DNA of 20,280 nt. Origin: a virus. Shown here in pieces: positions 1 to 7,019 of this stretch. The stretch lies in IMG/VR virus record IMGVR_UViG_3300008516_000223, positions 1-20,280 of that record. One strand, written 5' to 3'. The notes under the pieces are model-generated. The model was not told the origin of the DNA. It ran no database searches and was given only the letters and a program-made list of their open reading frames with translations. The translations under genes and the position numbers were made by a program. The first letter of the stretch is position 1, and every line of letters begins with the position of its first letter.

Positions 1-1946
1 ACGACGGGACCGGGATATATATCGATAGTCTGGAGGTCAAGAGGCTCGACACTGTCGGCGTCGTCGGCAGGCTCGGCAACGTGCTCACTCCCGATGTCGG
101 GTCGGACCAGGTGTTCGGCGCGTCCGAGGTGCTCATGCAGCGGGTTGGGACCGGGCCTGCGGGGCGATGGGGTCTTGGGCTGGGCGGGGACGATGACCTT
201 TTGGAGAGGGCGGACGACGACACGTTCGATCCGGTGACTTGGGACACGGGCGGTAGCTTTACGGTTGGATGTAGGGTGATGACGGATACGATTGTTGGGG
301 TACATTATATGATTTCTAAGCATCTTGCCGCCGGGCAATTCTCATGGACATTTTATACCAATGTAAATAGTGTTTATCTAAATATAAGTAATGACGGGAT
401 TAACCAAACAATACTTGGAAGGGGAGGATTCGGAGTTGATCGTCTTCATACTGCTATTGTAAGATATAGTTATGATGGTATAAATTTGAGCGCTGATGCG
501 AACTTGTATTTAGATGAAATTGCAGTTGCGGCAAGCGCCGTTATGAGGGGACCGCCATTCAATTCTTCAGCAAATTTGAATATTGGAGCATACGCTTCAG
601 GAACTAGTCAATGGGACGGCATAATCGGCCACTGCACCATCTGGGAAGGCGACATCGGAGCGATAGACGCGAACAAGTGGCGCAACCCATATTTTCCGGG
701 CAATACTCACGGCGACGGTTTCTATGTAGACAACTGCACGCAGGCCGCGAGCCACGCGACGTGCAGCCACAAGAAGTGCAGGGACGGGACGCCAGTCGCC
801 TGCCAAGCTGAAGGCACAGGTGTCATGCCTATTTTTGGTCCTGGTACTGAGTTATGCGAAGATAATTCTTTTGAGAATTTTACAGGAGACGATAGCAATC
901 CCGATTGGGCGAAGTGGATAGAAACTGAAAGTCCTGGGGATGGAACAGCAGAGCTAACTGCCTATCGTGCCGATGTGTTCCATAAAGACATTGCTGTTCG
1001 TATGAAGACAACGGGTACGACTTCATACACTAGGCTGGATACACTTTGTATGACTACAAGTGTCGGCTCTCCACTTTACGTATATCTCAGAGCAAAGAAA
1101 ATATCTGGAACTGGGCTGATGGTTTACGTCAGAGAGTACAGTGATGCAGGTTGTACTTCTTACACTGGCTCAACTTTGTTAGTCAATGAACCAGAGGTAG
1201 AAAAAGTTTGGACAGTTTACGGAGCAGCATTTGATGGATGGGACGGTGGAACGAATAGTTACAAGATCAGAATTCAGCAATTTGCAGTAGAAGTGGATAT
1301 GTTGATTGATACAGTATCAGTGAGAGCAGGATCTTACTTTACGCCTTGGGGTGAGAATCCAAGTGGTTCGACTTCATTTACAGCAAGAGATTACAGGCTT
1401 CATAATGTCTTGAGCGATTATACTGAATCAGAAGCCAAGCTTGGGTTCGAGGATGGTTTTTGTATTGACGGCTGGCTCTATACCGACTGGGCAGGTGGGG
1501 ATTCTGTACAAAGATATGCATTCGGAACACCAACGGCCACCGATGATCAGTTCTATTTGTTGGCTAACGACGGTTCTAATAATATCTCATTCACAGTCAA
1601 TCATCCTGTTTCCGCAAACTGGCGGGCTGTGTACGCGAGCATCAATGCTACCTCATGGTCGGCAGGGGAACACTACGTTGAGATCTGCATGGACAACTCG
1701 ACTCTGCTCAAAGGTCGTTGGTACAATTCGGCAAACTCGACCTGGTATCAGATGAGTAGCACAAGCGGAGCGGGCGCTTTCTCCATGACGAACATGTCTA
1801 ACGAGTTCCACTTGGGATCCCTCTCGGGGGCGGGTCACATTGACGGGTACGTGAACGCTGTGGAAATCTCACCTTACTCCGCAATTTGGCCGATGAAAAG
1901 TTGGAACAATGGCAGAATGCCGATGAATGGTAGGAAACCATATTGA
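1..1946 (+). CDS. LamG-domain tail fibre / receptor-binding-like protein, 5' end outside window
   Basis: The frame is open from the left edge; the first in-frame start is a GTG at 81, so the true start probably lies outside the window. Counting from that GTG, residues about 57-205 and 454-600 each look like a concanavalin-type LamG jelly roll. They contain alternating beta strands and phrases such as GGSFTVGC and FCIDGWLYTDW. Between them, residues about 245-430 resemble a carbohydrate-binding-module-like beta sandwich. A cysteine-rich linker (C-x8-C-x4-C-x7-C from residue 219) follows the first LamG unit. LamG and CBM-like modules in phages usually sit in fibres, spikes or other adhesion proteins, so binding of a surface glycan is the inferred role. 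No enzymatic motif was seen. Base composition changes sharply inside the gene: GC-rich at 1-290 and 610-820, AT-rich at 300-600 and 830-1400, as expected for a domain-shuffled adhesin. Assignment to an adhesin is by domain type only. Confidence 0.75.
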   Translation, partial: DGTGIYIDSLEVKRLDTVGVVGRLGNVLTPDVGSDQVFGASEVLMQRVGTGPAGRWGLGLGGDDDLLERADDDTFDPVTWDTGGSFTVGCRVMTDTIVGVHYMISKHLAAGQFSWTFYTNVNSVYLNISNDGINQTILGRGGFGVDRLHTAIVRYSYDGINLSADANLYLDEIAVAASAVMRGPPFNSSANLNIGAYASGTSQWDGIIGHCTIWEGDIGAIDANKWRNPYFPGNTHGDGFYVDNCTQAASHATCSHKKCRDGTPVACQAEGTGVMPIFGPGTELCEDNSFENFTGDDSNPDWAKWIETESPGDGTAELTAYRADVFHKDIAVRMKTTGTTSYTRLDTLCMTTSVGSPLYVYLRAKKISGTGLMVYVREYSDAGCTSYTGSTLLVNEPEVEKVWTVYGAAFDGWDGGTNSYKIRIQQFAVEVDMLIDTVSVRAGSYFTPWGENPSGSTSFTARDYRLHNVLSDYTESEAKLGFEDGFCIDGWLYTDWAGGDSVQRYAFGTPTATDDQFYLLANDGSNNISFTVNHPVSANWRAVYASINATSWSAGEHYVEICMDNSTLLKGRWYNSANSTWYQMSSTSGAGAFSMTNMSNEFHLGSLSGAGHIDGYVNAVEISPYSAIWPMKSWNNGRMPMNGRKPY

Positions 1947-1975
1947 TCAAATTAACCAATGCTCCCAGCTTCCAT

Positions 1976-1994
1976 TTCGAGAAGAAAGTAGAGA
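1976..1994 (+). repeat. 19-bp direct repeat, left copy
   Basis: This is identical over 19 bases to 2182-2200. The left copy ends inside the purine-rich ribosome-binding region of the zinc-ribbon gene. The right copy encodes the FEKKVE part of that gene's C-terminus. The two are read in different frames if the left copy is translated at all. Confidence 0.8.
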
Positions 1995-2007
1995 GGAGAG
2001 AAAGAAG

Positions 2008-2226
2008 ATGCAAAAGCAAAGAGGCATGGGTGGCCCACCCGAAAGGCAAGGCGGTAAAGCAACTTGCGAATGCCCGAAGTGCAAGACCGTGATTGATCAC
2101 ACGGCAAGGGGAACTCCTTGCAACAAGATCAAGTGTCCCAAGTGTGGTGCTATGATGGGTCCACCTGGAGGCAAACACGGATTCGAGAAGAAAGTAGAGA
2201 AGGGTTTTTGGAACGGTGTACTTTGA
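2008..2226 (+). CDS. Small zinc-ribbon protein (72 aa) with VEKGFW C-terminal peptide
   Basis: The start is the ATG at 2008, preceded by a purine-rich SD (GAGAGGAGAG) at 1991-2000. An upstream in-frame ATG at 1927 overlaps the fibre gene and has no comparable SD. The 72-aa product has a compact zinc-binding core: a CPKC pair, a central TPC cysteine in HTARGTPCNKIKC, and a second CPKCGAMM. This is the CxxC...C...CxxC pattern seen in small zinc-ribbon proteins. The C-terminus ends KKVEKGFWNGVL, which closely matches the end of the scaffold-like protein at 13118-14287 (RVEKGFWGGILGN). From the fold it may bind nucleic acid or protein, but no specific function can be assigned. The shared tail suggests a link to head assembly. 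Placed between a fibre gene and small virion genes, it could also be a moron-like insertion. Confidence 0.72.
   Translation: MQKQRGMGGPPERQGGKATCECPKCKTVIDHTARGTPCNKIKCPKCGAMMGPPGGKHGFEKKVEKGFWNGVL
2182..2200 (+). repeat. 19-bp direct repeat, right copy
   Basis: This is the second copy of the repeat at 1976-1994. It lies within the C-terminal codons of the zinc-ribbon gene. The centre-to-centre distance of 206 bp is close to the length of that gene, so the two copies almost bracket it. Confidence 0.8.
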
Positions 2227-2320
2227 AACCAAGTTCTCCAGTGCTCATGTGAGTACAGGCTCGACATCCAAGTCAGTGTCGCGGCTGTCAAGAGAACGAT
2301 ACCCATAAAGGAGGTATGTT
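2227..2320 (+). other. Structured leader before the tandem paralogues
   Basis: This 94-base spacer has several short complementary segments: GTTCTC at 2233 with GAGAAC at 2292, ACAG at 2255 with CTGT at 2285, CGACA at 2262 with TGTCG at 2277, and a competing hairpin at 2241-2256. It ends in a strong SD (AAAGGAGG) before the ATG at 2321. No T tract follows any stem, so it is not an obvious terminator. It may be a stabilising or regulatory 5' UTR. Short stems of this kind can arise by chance. Confidence 0.35.
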
Positions 2321-2623
2321 ATGGCTTCAGGAGTTGACAGAGTAGTAGTAGGAGCAGTGATCGGCACAGGGTTGGCCATGAACATTGACACGATAGGCTT
2401 TCGCCCGAAACTCGTTCGTGTTGTGAACGTGACAACTCTGTCTCGCCACGAATGGTTCAAGGGCATGGCTGATGCCGCTGCTGTCAAAACAGTTACTGCA
2501 GGCGACATCACTGCAATCTCCTCGAATGGCATCACGCCAAGAGAGAAAGGATTCACGCTTGGCGCAGCGGCGGGTGGCGTGAACATCGACGGTGAGAAGT
2601 GTCACTACGAGGCCCACGAGTAG
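2321..2623 (+). CDS. Small virion-like protein, tandem paralogue 1 (100 aa)
   Basis: The SD AAAGGAGG precedes the ATG at 2321. The protein is beta-rich with a recurring skeleton: an N-terminal ASGVDRVVVG, then GFRPKLVRVVNV, EWFKGMADAAAVKT, GITPREKGFTLG and a final glutamate-rich YEAHE. The two genes immediately downstream encode proteins aligning along their whole length. Similar short proteins with a GITP...GFTLG...N motif occur in tailed-phage structural regions, so I infer a virion surface, decoration or appendage protein. Nothing resembling an enzyme active site is present. A 32-base stretch (2396-2427) is identical to the third copy but not the second, pointing to recombination within the cluster. 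The gene cluster sits between the fibre gene and the packaging genes. Confidence 0.85.
   Translation: MASGVDRVVVGAVIGTGLAMNIDTIGFRPKLVRVVNVTTLSRHEWFKGMADAAAVKTVTAGDITAISSNGITPREKGFTLGAAAGGVNIDGEKCHYEAHE
2396..2427 (+). repeat. 32-bp perfect repeat, copy in paralogue 1
   Basis: This is identical to 3045-3076 in paralogue 3. Both encode the GFRPKLVRVVN segment. Paralogue 2 encodes nearly the same peptide with many synonymous differences. Confidence 0.9.
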
Positions 2624-2638
2624 GGCAGGAGGTGCGAG

Positions 2639-2944
2639 ATGGCTTCAGGAGTTAATCGAGTTGTGACAGGTGGGGTCGTTGGGACTGGCGCAAGTTTGAA
2701 CGTTGACACCGTGGGCTTTCGACCGAGGCTGGTGAGGGTGGTCAATGTGGACAGTGGCGGTTACAGTCGTCTGGAGTGGTTTGATGGCATGGCAGATGCT
2801 GCAGCAGTCAAGACAGCGATAGCCGGTGACATTACCGTGCTGACTACTCTTGGCATTACCCCAAGGGGCGAAGGATTTACGCTCGGAGCAGATACTGATG
2901 TAAATGTGTCTGGCGAACTAGCGTATTTCGAAGCGTTTGAGTAG
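2639..2944 (+). CDS. Small virion-like protein, tandem paralogue 2 (101 aa)
   Basis: Begins at ATG 2639, 15 bases after the stop of paralogue 1, with AGGAGG upstream. It keeps the family skeleton: ASGVNRVVTG, VGFRPRLVRVVNV, RLEWFDGMADAAAVKT, GITPRGEGFTLG and VNVSGE...YFEAFE. It differs from copy 1 by a two-residue insertion after the VVNV strand (DSGG) and a one-residue shortening near the end. At nucleotide level it is clearly more diverged from copies 1 and 3 than those are from each other in the central strand. The role is inferred as for its neighbour; three non-identical copies may form a hetero-oligomer or supply antigenically different versions of a surface protein. Confidence 0.85.
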   Translation: MASGVNRVVTGGVVGTGASLNVDTVGFRPRLVRVVNVDSGGYSRLEWFDGMADAAAVKTAIAGDITVLTTLGITPRGEGFTLGADTDVNVSGELAYFEAFE

Positions 2945-2963
2945 GGGAAAGGGAGGTGTAATT

Positions 2964-3275
2964 ATGGGTTCAGGAATCAACAGGATAGTAGTCGGCTCGT
3001 TGATCTGCTCCAACCCGGCAGTAGCTGTGAACATTGACAGGGTGGGCTTTCGCCCGAAACTCGTTCGTGTTGTGAATGTTGGGGCCACGGGAAAAAGCAG
3101 ACTAGAGTGGTTCAAATCGATGGCTGATGATTCGGCGATGAAGACGATCACCAATGGAACTATTAGCTTGGTTGTCGCAGATGCAATCACACCACGTGCA
3201 AACGGTTTCACACTCGGTTTGGATACGAATGTCAACATCGCAGATGAGCGGGTGTACTGGGAGGCACACGAGTAG
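2964..3275 (+). CDS. Small virion-like protein, tandem paralogue 3 (103 aa)
   Basis: I chose the ATG at 2964, preceded by GGGAGG, because the product then starts MGSGINRIVVG in register with the other two copies. A GTG-type start at 2937 would overlap the previous gene and add nine residues without homology. The protein carries the family skeleton with some drift: VGFRPKLVRVVNV, RLEWFKSMADDSAMKT, AITPRANGFTLGLDTNVNI and VYWEAHE. Two extra residues (AV) sit before the NIDRVGF segment. It is the last gene before the long inverted repeat at 3282-3386, so it probably ends a transcription unit of small virion genes. Confidence 0.85.
   Translation: MGSGINRIVVGSLICSNPAVAVNIDRVGFRPKLVRVVNVGATGKSRLEWFKSMADDSAMKTITNGTISLVVADAITPRANGFTLGLDTNVNIADERVYWEAHE
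3045..3076 (+). repeat. 32-bp perfect repeat, copy in paralogue 3
   Basis: Partner of 2396-2427. The identity includes third codon positions, unlike the rest of these two genes, so it is better explained by recent gene conversion or unequal recombination than by protein-level selection alone. Confidence 0.9.
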
Positions 3276-3281
3276 GTGGCT

Positions 3282-3386
3282 AGGGTTAGGGCAACCAGAG
3301 GCTTGACAGTTCTCGGTCCTGTTTTCCCGGATTCTCCTTTCACGGGACTTGGTAGACCTCAAGCTTTTGGTTGTCCTACCCTTTTT
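3282..3386 (+). terminator. Long inverted repeat with T tract (24 bp stem) before the packaging genes
   Basis: The arm 3282-3306 pairs with 3359-3382: 24 base pairs counting three G-U pairs, with one bulged base at 3286. The right arm runs directly into TTTTTCTTT. The 52-base apical region (3307-3358) holds further nested complements, GGTC with GACC and TCCCG with CGGGA, so the RNA would form a long rod. It lies seven bases after the stop of paralogue 3 and ends just before the SD of the next gene. As RNA this is a strong intrinsic-terminator or processing structure. As DNA it lies upstream of terL, where phages often have pac or cos signals, so a packaging role is possible but unproven. Confidence 0.7.
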
Positions 3387-3404
3387 CTTTGAAGGAGAAT
3401 AAAC

Positions 3405-3785
3405 ATGTCAGAAGAACTCACTGGATCCCTTTCTCACACACCAGTCTATGCCTATCATCGGTATTTGTCTGGTGCTAGCGATACTCCACCTGAGACTGTG
3501 AAGAGACACGGACTGAACACAGCAGGCTTTCAGTTTGCGCACGTCCAGGTGGTGCCGGTGGATGGAGCGAATCCAAACGTGAAAGTATTGTTTTGGTCTG
3601 AGGAAGCTGCCAAGTTCGTCGAGAAGCATTCGTCTCTTTCTTTCGCAAGTAAGGGTGTGGATACTCCTTACGAGTTTGATGTCGAGTGCAATGGCAGAAC
3701 GATGTTTGTGTCTGTTCCAAGCGGTGTGACTGCTGGGCAGAAGTGTCGTGTGTACGCGGCTGGATTCAACATCATGAAGGACTAG
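3405..3785 (+). CDS. Hypothetical beta-rich protein upstream of TerL (126 aa)
   Basis: The SD GAAGGAGAA precedes the ATG at 3405. The sequence is mainly beta-strand-like, with repeated short hydrophobic strands such as FQFAHVQVVPV, VKVLFWSEEA, YEFDVECNGRTMFVSV and CRVYAAGFNI. No helix-turn-helix is visible, which argues against a small terminase subunit even though the gene occupies the usual terS position. A structural role (decoration or capsid fibre-like) fits the fold impression and the neighbouring small virion genes. The stop at 3783-3785 is eight bases from the terL start, so the two are probably co-translated. I do not recognise the family. Confidence 0.75.
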   Translation: MSEELTGSLSHTPVYAYHRYLSGASDTPPETVKRHGLNTAGFQFAHVQVVPVDGANPNVKVLFWSEEAAKFVEKHSSLSFASKGVDTPYEFDVECNGRTMFVSVPSGVTAGQKCRVYAAGFNIMKD

Positions 3786-3793
3786 GTTGTTTC

Positions 3794-5275
3794 ATGGCAG
3801 AGGCAGAGGCAGAAGTCTCATTACTTGCAAGCAGTCCTTTGGTGCTTGCTGAAGCAAAGCGAGAGGACTTGCTTGACTTGTTGCAGCACTACAAGTCGAT
3901 GGGTAATGAGCTCATACGGCGCCTTGTGCTAGAGAAAAACAGGATAGACGTGCTGGCCAAAGTGGTTCTTGGGTACGAAGTCAAGCCTTTCCACCTTTCC
4001 ATGATGCAGTTTCAATTCAAGCATGTTGATAGTTTGCAGCTTGCTTACAGGGGTTGTGGAAAGAGTACTTTGTGTACGGTCACGAAGACGATTCATTACC
4101 TACTCAAGAACCCAAACTTGAGAATTCTCATTGCGAGCAAAACAACGAAGAACGCAAAAGACTTTTTGAAAGCAATCAAGAATCATTTCGAGAATAACGA
4201 ATTGCTTGAGGAGATATTCGGAACTTACTATGATCCGCACAAGGTGAAGAAGTGGGATGAAAGTGAAATTGAAGTTGTGCCCCGTACTCTGATATCTATA
4301 GAGCCTTCGGTTCTTTGCATTGGTGTTGATGGCACAATTGTTTCTAAACACTTTGACATCTTACTCAACGATGACTTGATTGACGAGGAGAATTCCCGTA
4401 CCGAGCACATGAGAAGTAAGACAAAGGTTTGGTACTACAAAACCTTGGAACCTTGTCTTGAGCCACCAGACAATGAAGTAGAGCACCGAGGAGAGCACCA
4501 CAGACTTGGAACGAGATACCACTACGAGGATTTGTACGGCCATCTCATGAAGAGCGAGCTCAAGCATTCACATCAAGTCATTGAAGCACACGACAAGAAG
4601 GGGAGAGTTCCTTGGCCAGAAAAACACTCCCATAAGTGGTTTATGACAAAGAAAAAGAAATCCGGTGTTATCATCTTCAACGCTCAGTACCTCTGTAATA
4701 CCGAGGCCATGAAGGGACAAGTCTTCCACTACGACGACTGTCAAGTTATAGAAGACAGGTTGATACCTTCAGACCTTCGTATTTTCATGGGAGTGGATCT
4801 TGCCACCAGTGAACAAGATCAGAAGGGCAACGCGCAGTTTGCGATAGTTGTGATAGGTGTGTGTGGCGAGGGAAACATTTATGTGCTCAGCCGATACCTG
4901 AGACATATTGGATTCCCGAAACAAATCCAAAAGGGGATTAACTACTACGAGAAATACGATCCAATCAGGGCAGGAGTTGAAGCGAACGCATATCAGCTAG
5001 TGTTCTACCAGCAGATGAAGGAGTTGGACAAAACTTACAGGTTTGTCCCTATCTATACAGATAAGGACAAGATGACTCGCGCTCTGAAGCTAACTCCTCT
5101 TTTCGAGGGAAAGAAAGTTTTCTTCAGGAAAGACATGGAAGATTTGATTGACCAGTTTGTGCTTTTTCCTGGATACGAACTCAGAGACGGATTGGACGCT
5201 TTTGATCTGGCTTACAGAGCCAGCAAGATCAAGAAAAGAAAGAAACCTCCACGCGAAGAGCCTGGGTTGCTATAG
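3794..5275 (+). CDS. terL: Terminase large subunit (493 aa)
   Basis: This is the ATPase-nuclease motor that pumps DNA into the prohead through the portal and cuts it. The N-terminal ATPase has a Walker A segment RGCGKST at residues 86-92 and a Walker B segment FDILLNDD ending in two aspartates at 193-194. The C-terminal RNase H-like nuclease shows the expected acidic residues: D335 in MGVDLAT, E396 in GVEAN, and D465/D468 in DGLDAFD. The length of 493 aa is normal. I chose the ATG at 3794 (product MAEAEAEV...). The frame is open further upstream, but there it overlaps the 126-aa gene out of frame. SD is weak, so coupling to the preceding gene is likely. No small terminase gene is recognisable beside it. 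Confidence 0.95.
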   Translation: MAEAEAEVSLLASSPLVLAEAKREDLLDLLQHYKSMGNELIRRLVLEKNRIDVLAKVVLGYEVKPFHLSMMQFQFKHVDSLQLAYRGCGKSTLCTVTKTIHYLLKNPNLRILIASKTTKNAKDFLKAIKNHFENNELLEEIFGTYYDPHKVKKWDESEIEVVPRTLISIEPSVLCIGVDGTIVSKHFDILLNDDLIDEENSRTEHMRSKTKVWYYKTLEPCLEPPDNEVEHRGEHHRLGTRYHYEDLYGHLMKSELKHSHQVIEAHDKKGRVPWPEKHSHKWFMTKKKKSGVIIFNAQYLCNTEAMKGQVFHYDDCQVIEDRLIPSDLRIFMGVDLATSEQDQKGNAQFAIVVIGVCGEGNIYVLSRYLRHIGFPKQIQKGINYYEKYDPIRAGVEANAYQLVFYQQMKELDKTYRFVPIYTDKDKMTRALKLTPLFEGKKVFFRKDMEDLIDQFVLFPGYELRDGLDAFDLAYRASKIKKRKKPPREEPGLL

Positions 5276-5283
5276 GAGCTGAC

Positions 5284-7017
5284 ATGGCAGAAGAAAAAGA
5301 CTTCAACGAACGCAGTGCGAGCAAGAATCAAGCGAAGGTTCGGGCGTTGATACTGCCGATCAAGAAAGCGCAGCAAGCAGAGCCAGGGAAGTCGAAGGCA
5401 CTCCCGGAGGATCCTCTTGAGGCGATGGTAGAGACGGGTGAGATTATCGAGCCACCTTTTGACTTACTCTCGCTTTCGATGTTGAGCGAACACAACTCTG
5501 AGTTAGGGCCGGCCGTCCAGGCCATGGAGATCAACATAGAGGGATTCGGGCAGAGATTAGTTTCTCGGTTGGATGTTGATAAGGTAAAAGAAGACAAAGA
5601 TCTACTCAAGAAAGTGCAAGAAGAAAAAGTCAGGTTGGATAACTTCTTCGCCTACGCAGCTCTTGATGTTTCGTTTACGAAGTTCAGAAGGATGTTGCGG
5701 GTTGATCTTGAGTTGACAGGTAATGCCTACTTTGAAGTTGTCAGGAACATGAAAGGAGAGATCCAGGGGTTCAATCATGTCCCTTCGTACCAGATTCGAC
5801 TTGGTAGGCAGCAGAAAGATGCTGTCGAAGTGGATATGTCGGTTTACCAGTTGCAAGATAAGGGTGTTGTTGCCATTGAGAAGATGAGGGTGTGGAAGAG
5901 ATTCAGGACTTTTGTTCAAGCCAAGTATCTTTACCGCAGGGATCTATCTTACGTGGGTACGTTCTTGAAGAGATACTTCAAGGAGTTTGGGGATCCGAGA
6001 GTCTATGACAACGAGACAGGCGAGATTGTCAAGGACGCAGACAAGCTTGCTAAGCTTCCATCAGACAAAAGAGCAAACGAGATGGTGCATCTCAAGATTT
6101 ACAGTCCTAGATCTCCCTACGGCTTACCGCGATTTGTCGGGGCCATGCTTTCGATATATGGCGACAGAGCATCAGAAGAGATCAATTACATCACGATTAT
6201 GAATAACAATGTTCCCTCGATGGTAGTGTTGGTTTCGAATGGGCAGATTACTCAGGGTTCGATAGATAGAATCAAGGACTTTACAGAGAGTTTGATTCAA
6301 GGTTCGGACAACTATAGCAAGTTCTTGCTGCTTGAAGCAGAGCCTGCAGAAGTTGAAGGGGAGGAACCTGGTCAAGTCAAGTTTGAGATAAAACCACTTA
6401 CCCAAGTGCAGCACAAGGACGCTTTGTTTCAGGAGTATTCAAAGAACAATCAGGATAGAGTGAGAAGGCAATTCAGATTACCGCCACTTCTGGTGGGCCG
6501 CGCTGATGACTATGTCCGTGCCACTGTGGAGGCTGCTCGTCGTGTGGCGGACGAGCAGATATTCGCACCAGAGCGAGATGAGTTTGATAACCTGATCAAC
6601 CGGGTGCTTTTTCCTCACATGGATGTGCTGTATCACAAGTTCAAGAGCAACTCTCCTAACACGACTGACAACACGGAGCTTGTCAAAATACTTGCCGGCG
6701 CAGAGAAGACAGGCGGCATGACACCTCGAATAGCGCGGGTGATGCTTGAAGACATACTTGGGATCGAGCTTCCGCCATTCCCAGAAGATTTCCCTGCTGA
6801 CAGACCGTTTTCGGAGACAATGGCAGAGGCAGTAAAAAACATGGCCTCACCCGTAGAACCGGGACAGCAGGTTACCGCCTTGAAAATGATCGACCAGCTT
6901 ACCGAGTCTGACATACCTCTCTTCGAACAGACTGAAGATGAAATGGTTGAGAAACTTCTCAATGTCAGAAATAAGCTTGAGCAGAAGTGGCGTGAAGATG
7001 TGGAGGCAGAGGAGTAG
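5284..7017 (+). CDS. Portal protein, PBSX/P2-like family (577 aa)
   Basis: The portal forms the dodecameric ring at the capsid vertex through which DNA enters and leaves. The protein shows hallmarks of the PBSX/P2 gpQ-like portal family. An N-terminal segment reads DLLSLSMLSEHNSELGPAV, the central part has HLKIYSPRSPYGLPRFVGA, and the crown/stem region has FRLPPLLVGRADDYVRATVE followed by APERDEFDNLINRVLFP. The C-terminal 100 residues are helical and acidic. AGGAG lies four bases before the ATG at 5284, only nine bases after the terL stop. The order terL, portal, minor head protein is the classical packaging order. The length is within the family range, perhaps slightly long at both ends. Confidence 0.93.
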   Translation: MAEEKDFNERSASKNQAKVRALILPIKKAQQAEPGKSKALPEDPLEAMVETGEIIEPPFDLLSLSMLSEHNSELGPAVQAMEINIEGFGQRLVSRLDVDKVKEDKDLLKKVQEEKVRLDNFFAYAALDVSFTKFRRMLRVDLELTGNAYFEVVRNMKGEIQGFNHVPSYQIRLGRQQKDAVEVDMSVYQLQDKGVVAIEKMRVWKRFRTFVQAKYLYRRDLSYVGTFLKRYFKEFGDPRVYDNETGEIVKDADKLAKLPSDKRANEMVHLKIYSPRSPYGLPRFVGAMLSIYGDRASEEINYITIMNNNVPSMVVLVSNGQITQGSIDRIKDFTESLIQGSDNYSKFLLLEAEPAEVEGEEPGQVKFEIKPLTQVQHKDALFQEYSKNNQDRVRRQFRLPPLLVGRADDYVRATVEAARRVADEQIFAPERDEFDNLINRVLFPHMDVLYHKFKSNSPNTTDNTELVKILAGAEKTGGMTPRIARVMLEDILGIELPPFPEDFPADRPFSETMAEAVKNMASPVEPGQQVTALKMIDQLTESDIPLFEQTEDEMVEKLLNVRNKLEQKWREDVEAEE

Positions 7018-7019
7018 AA

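Noticed and set aside
3303-3331. TTGACA as a promoter for the terL block
   Set aside because: It forms part of the long inverted repeat and no -10 element follows at the right distance.
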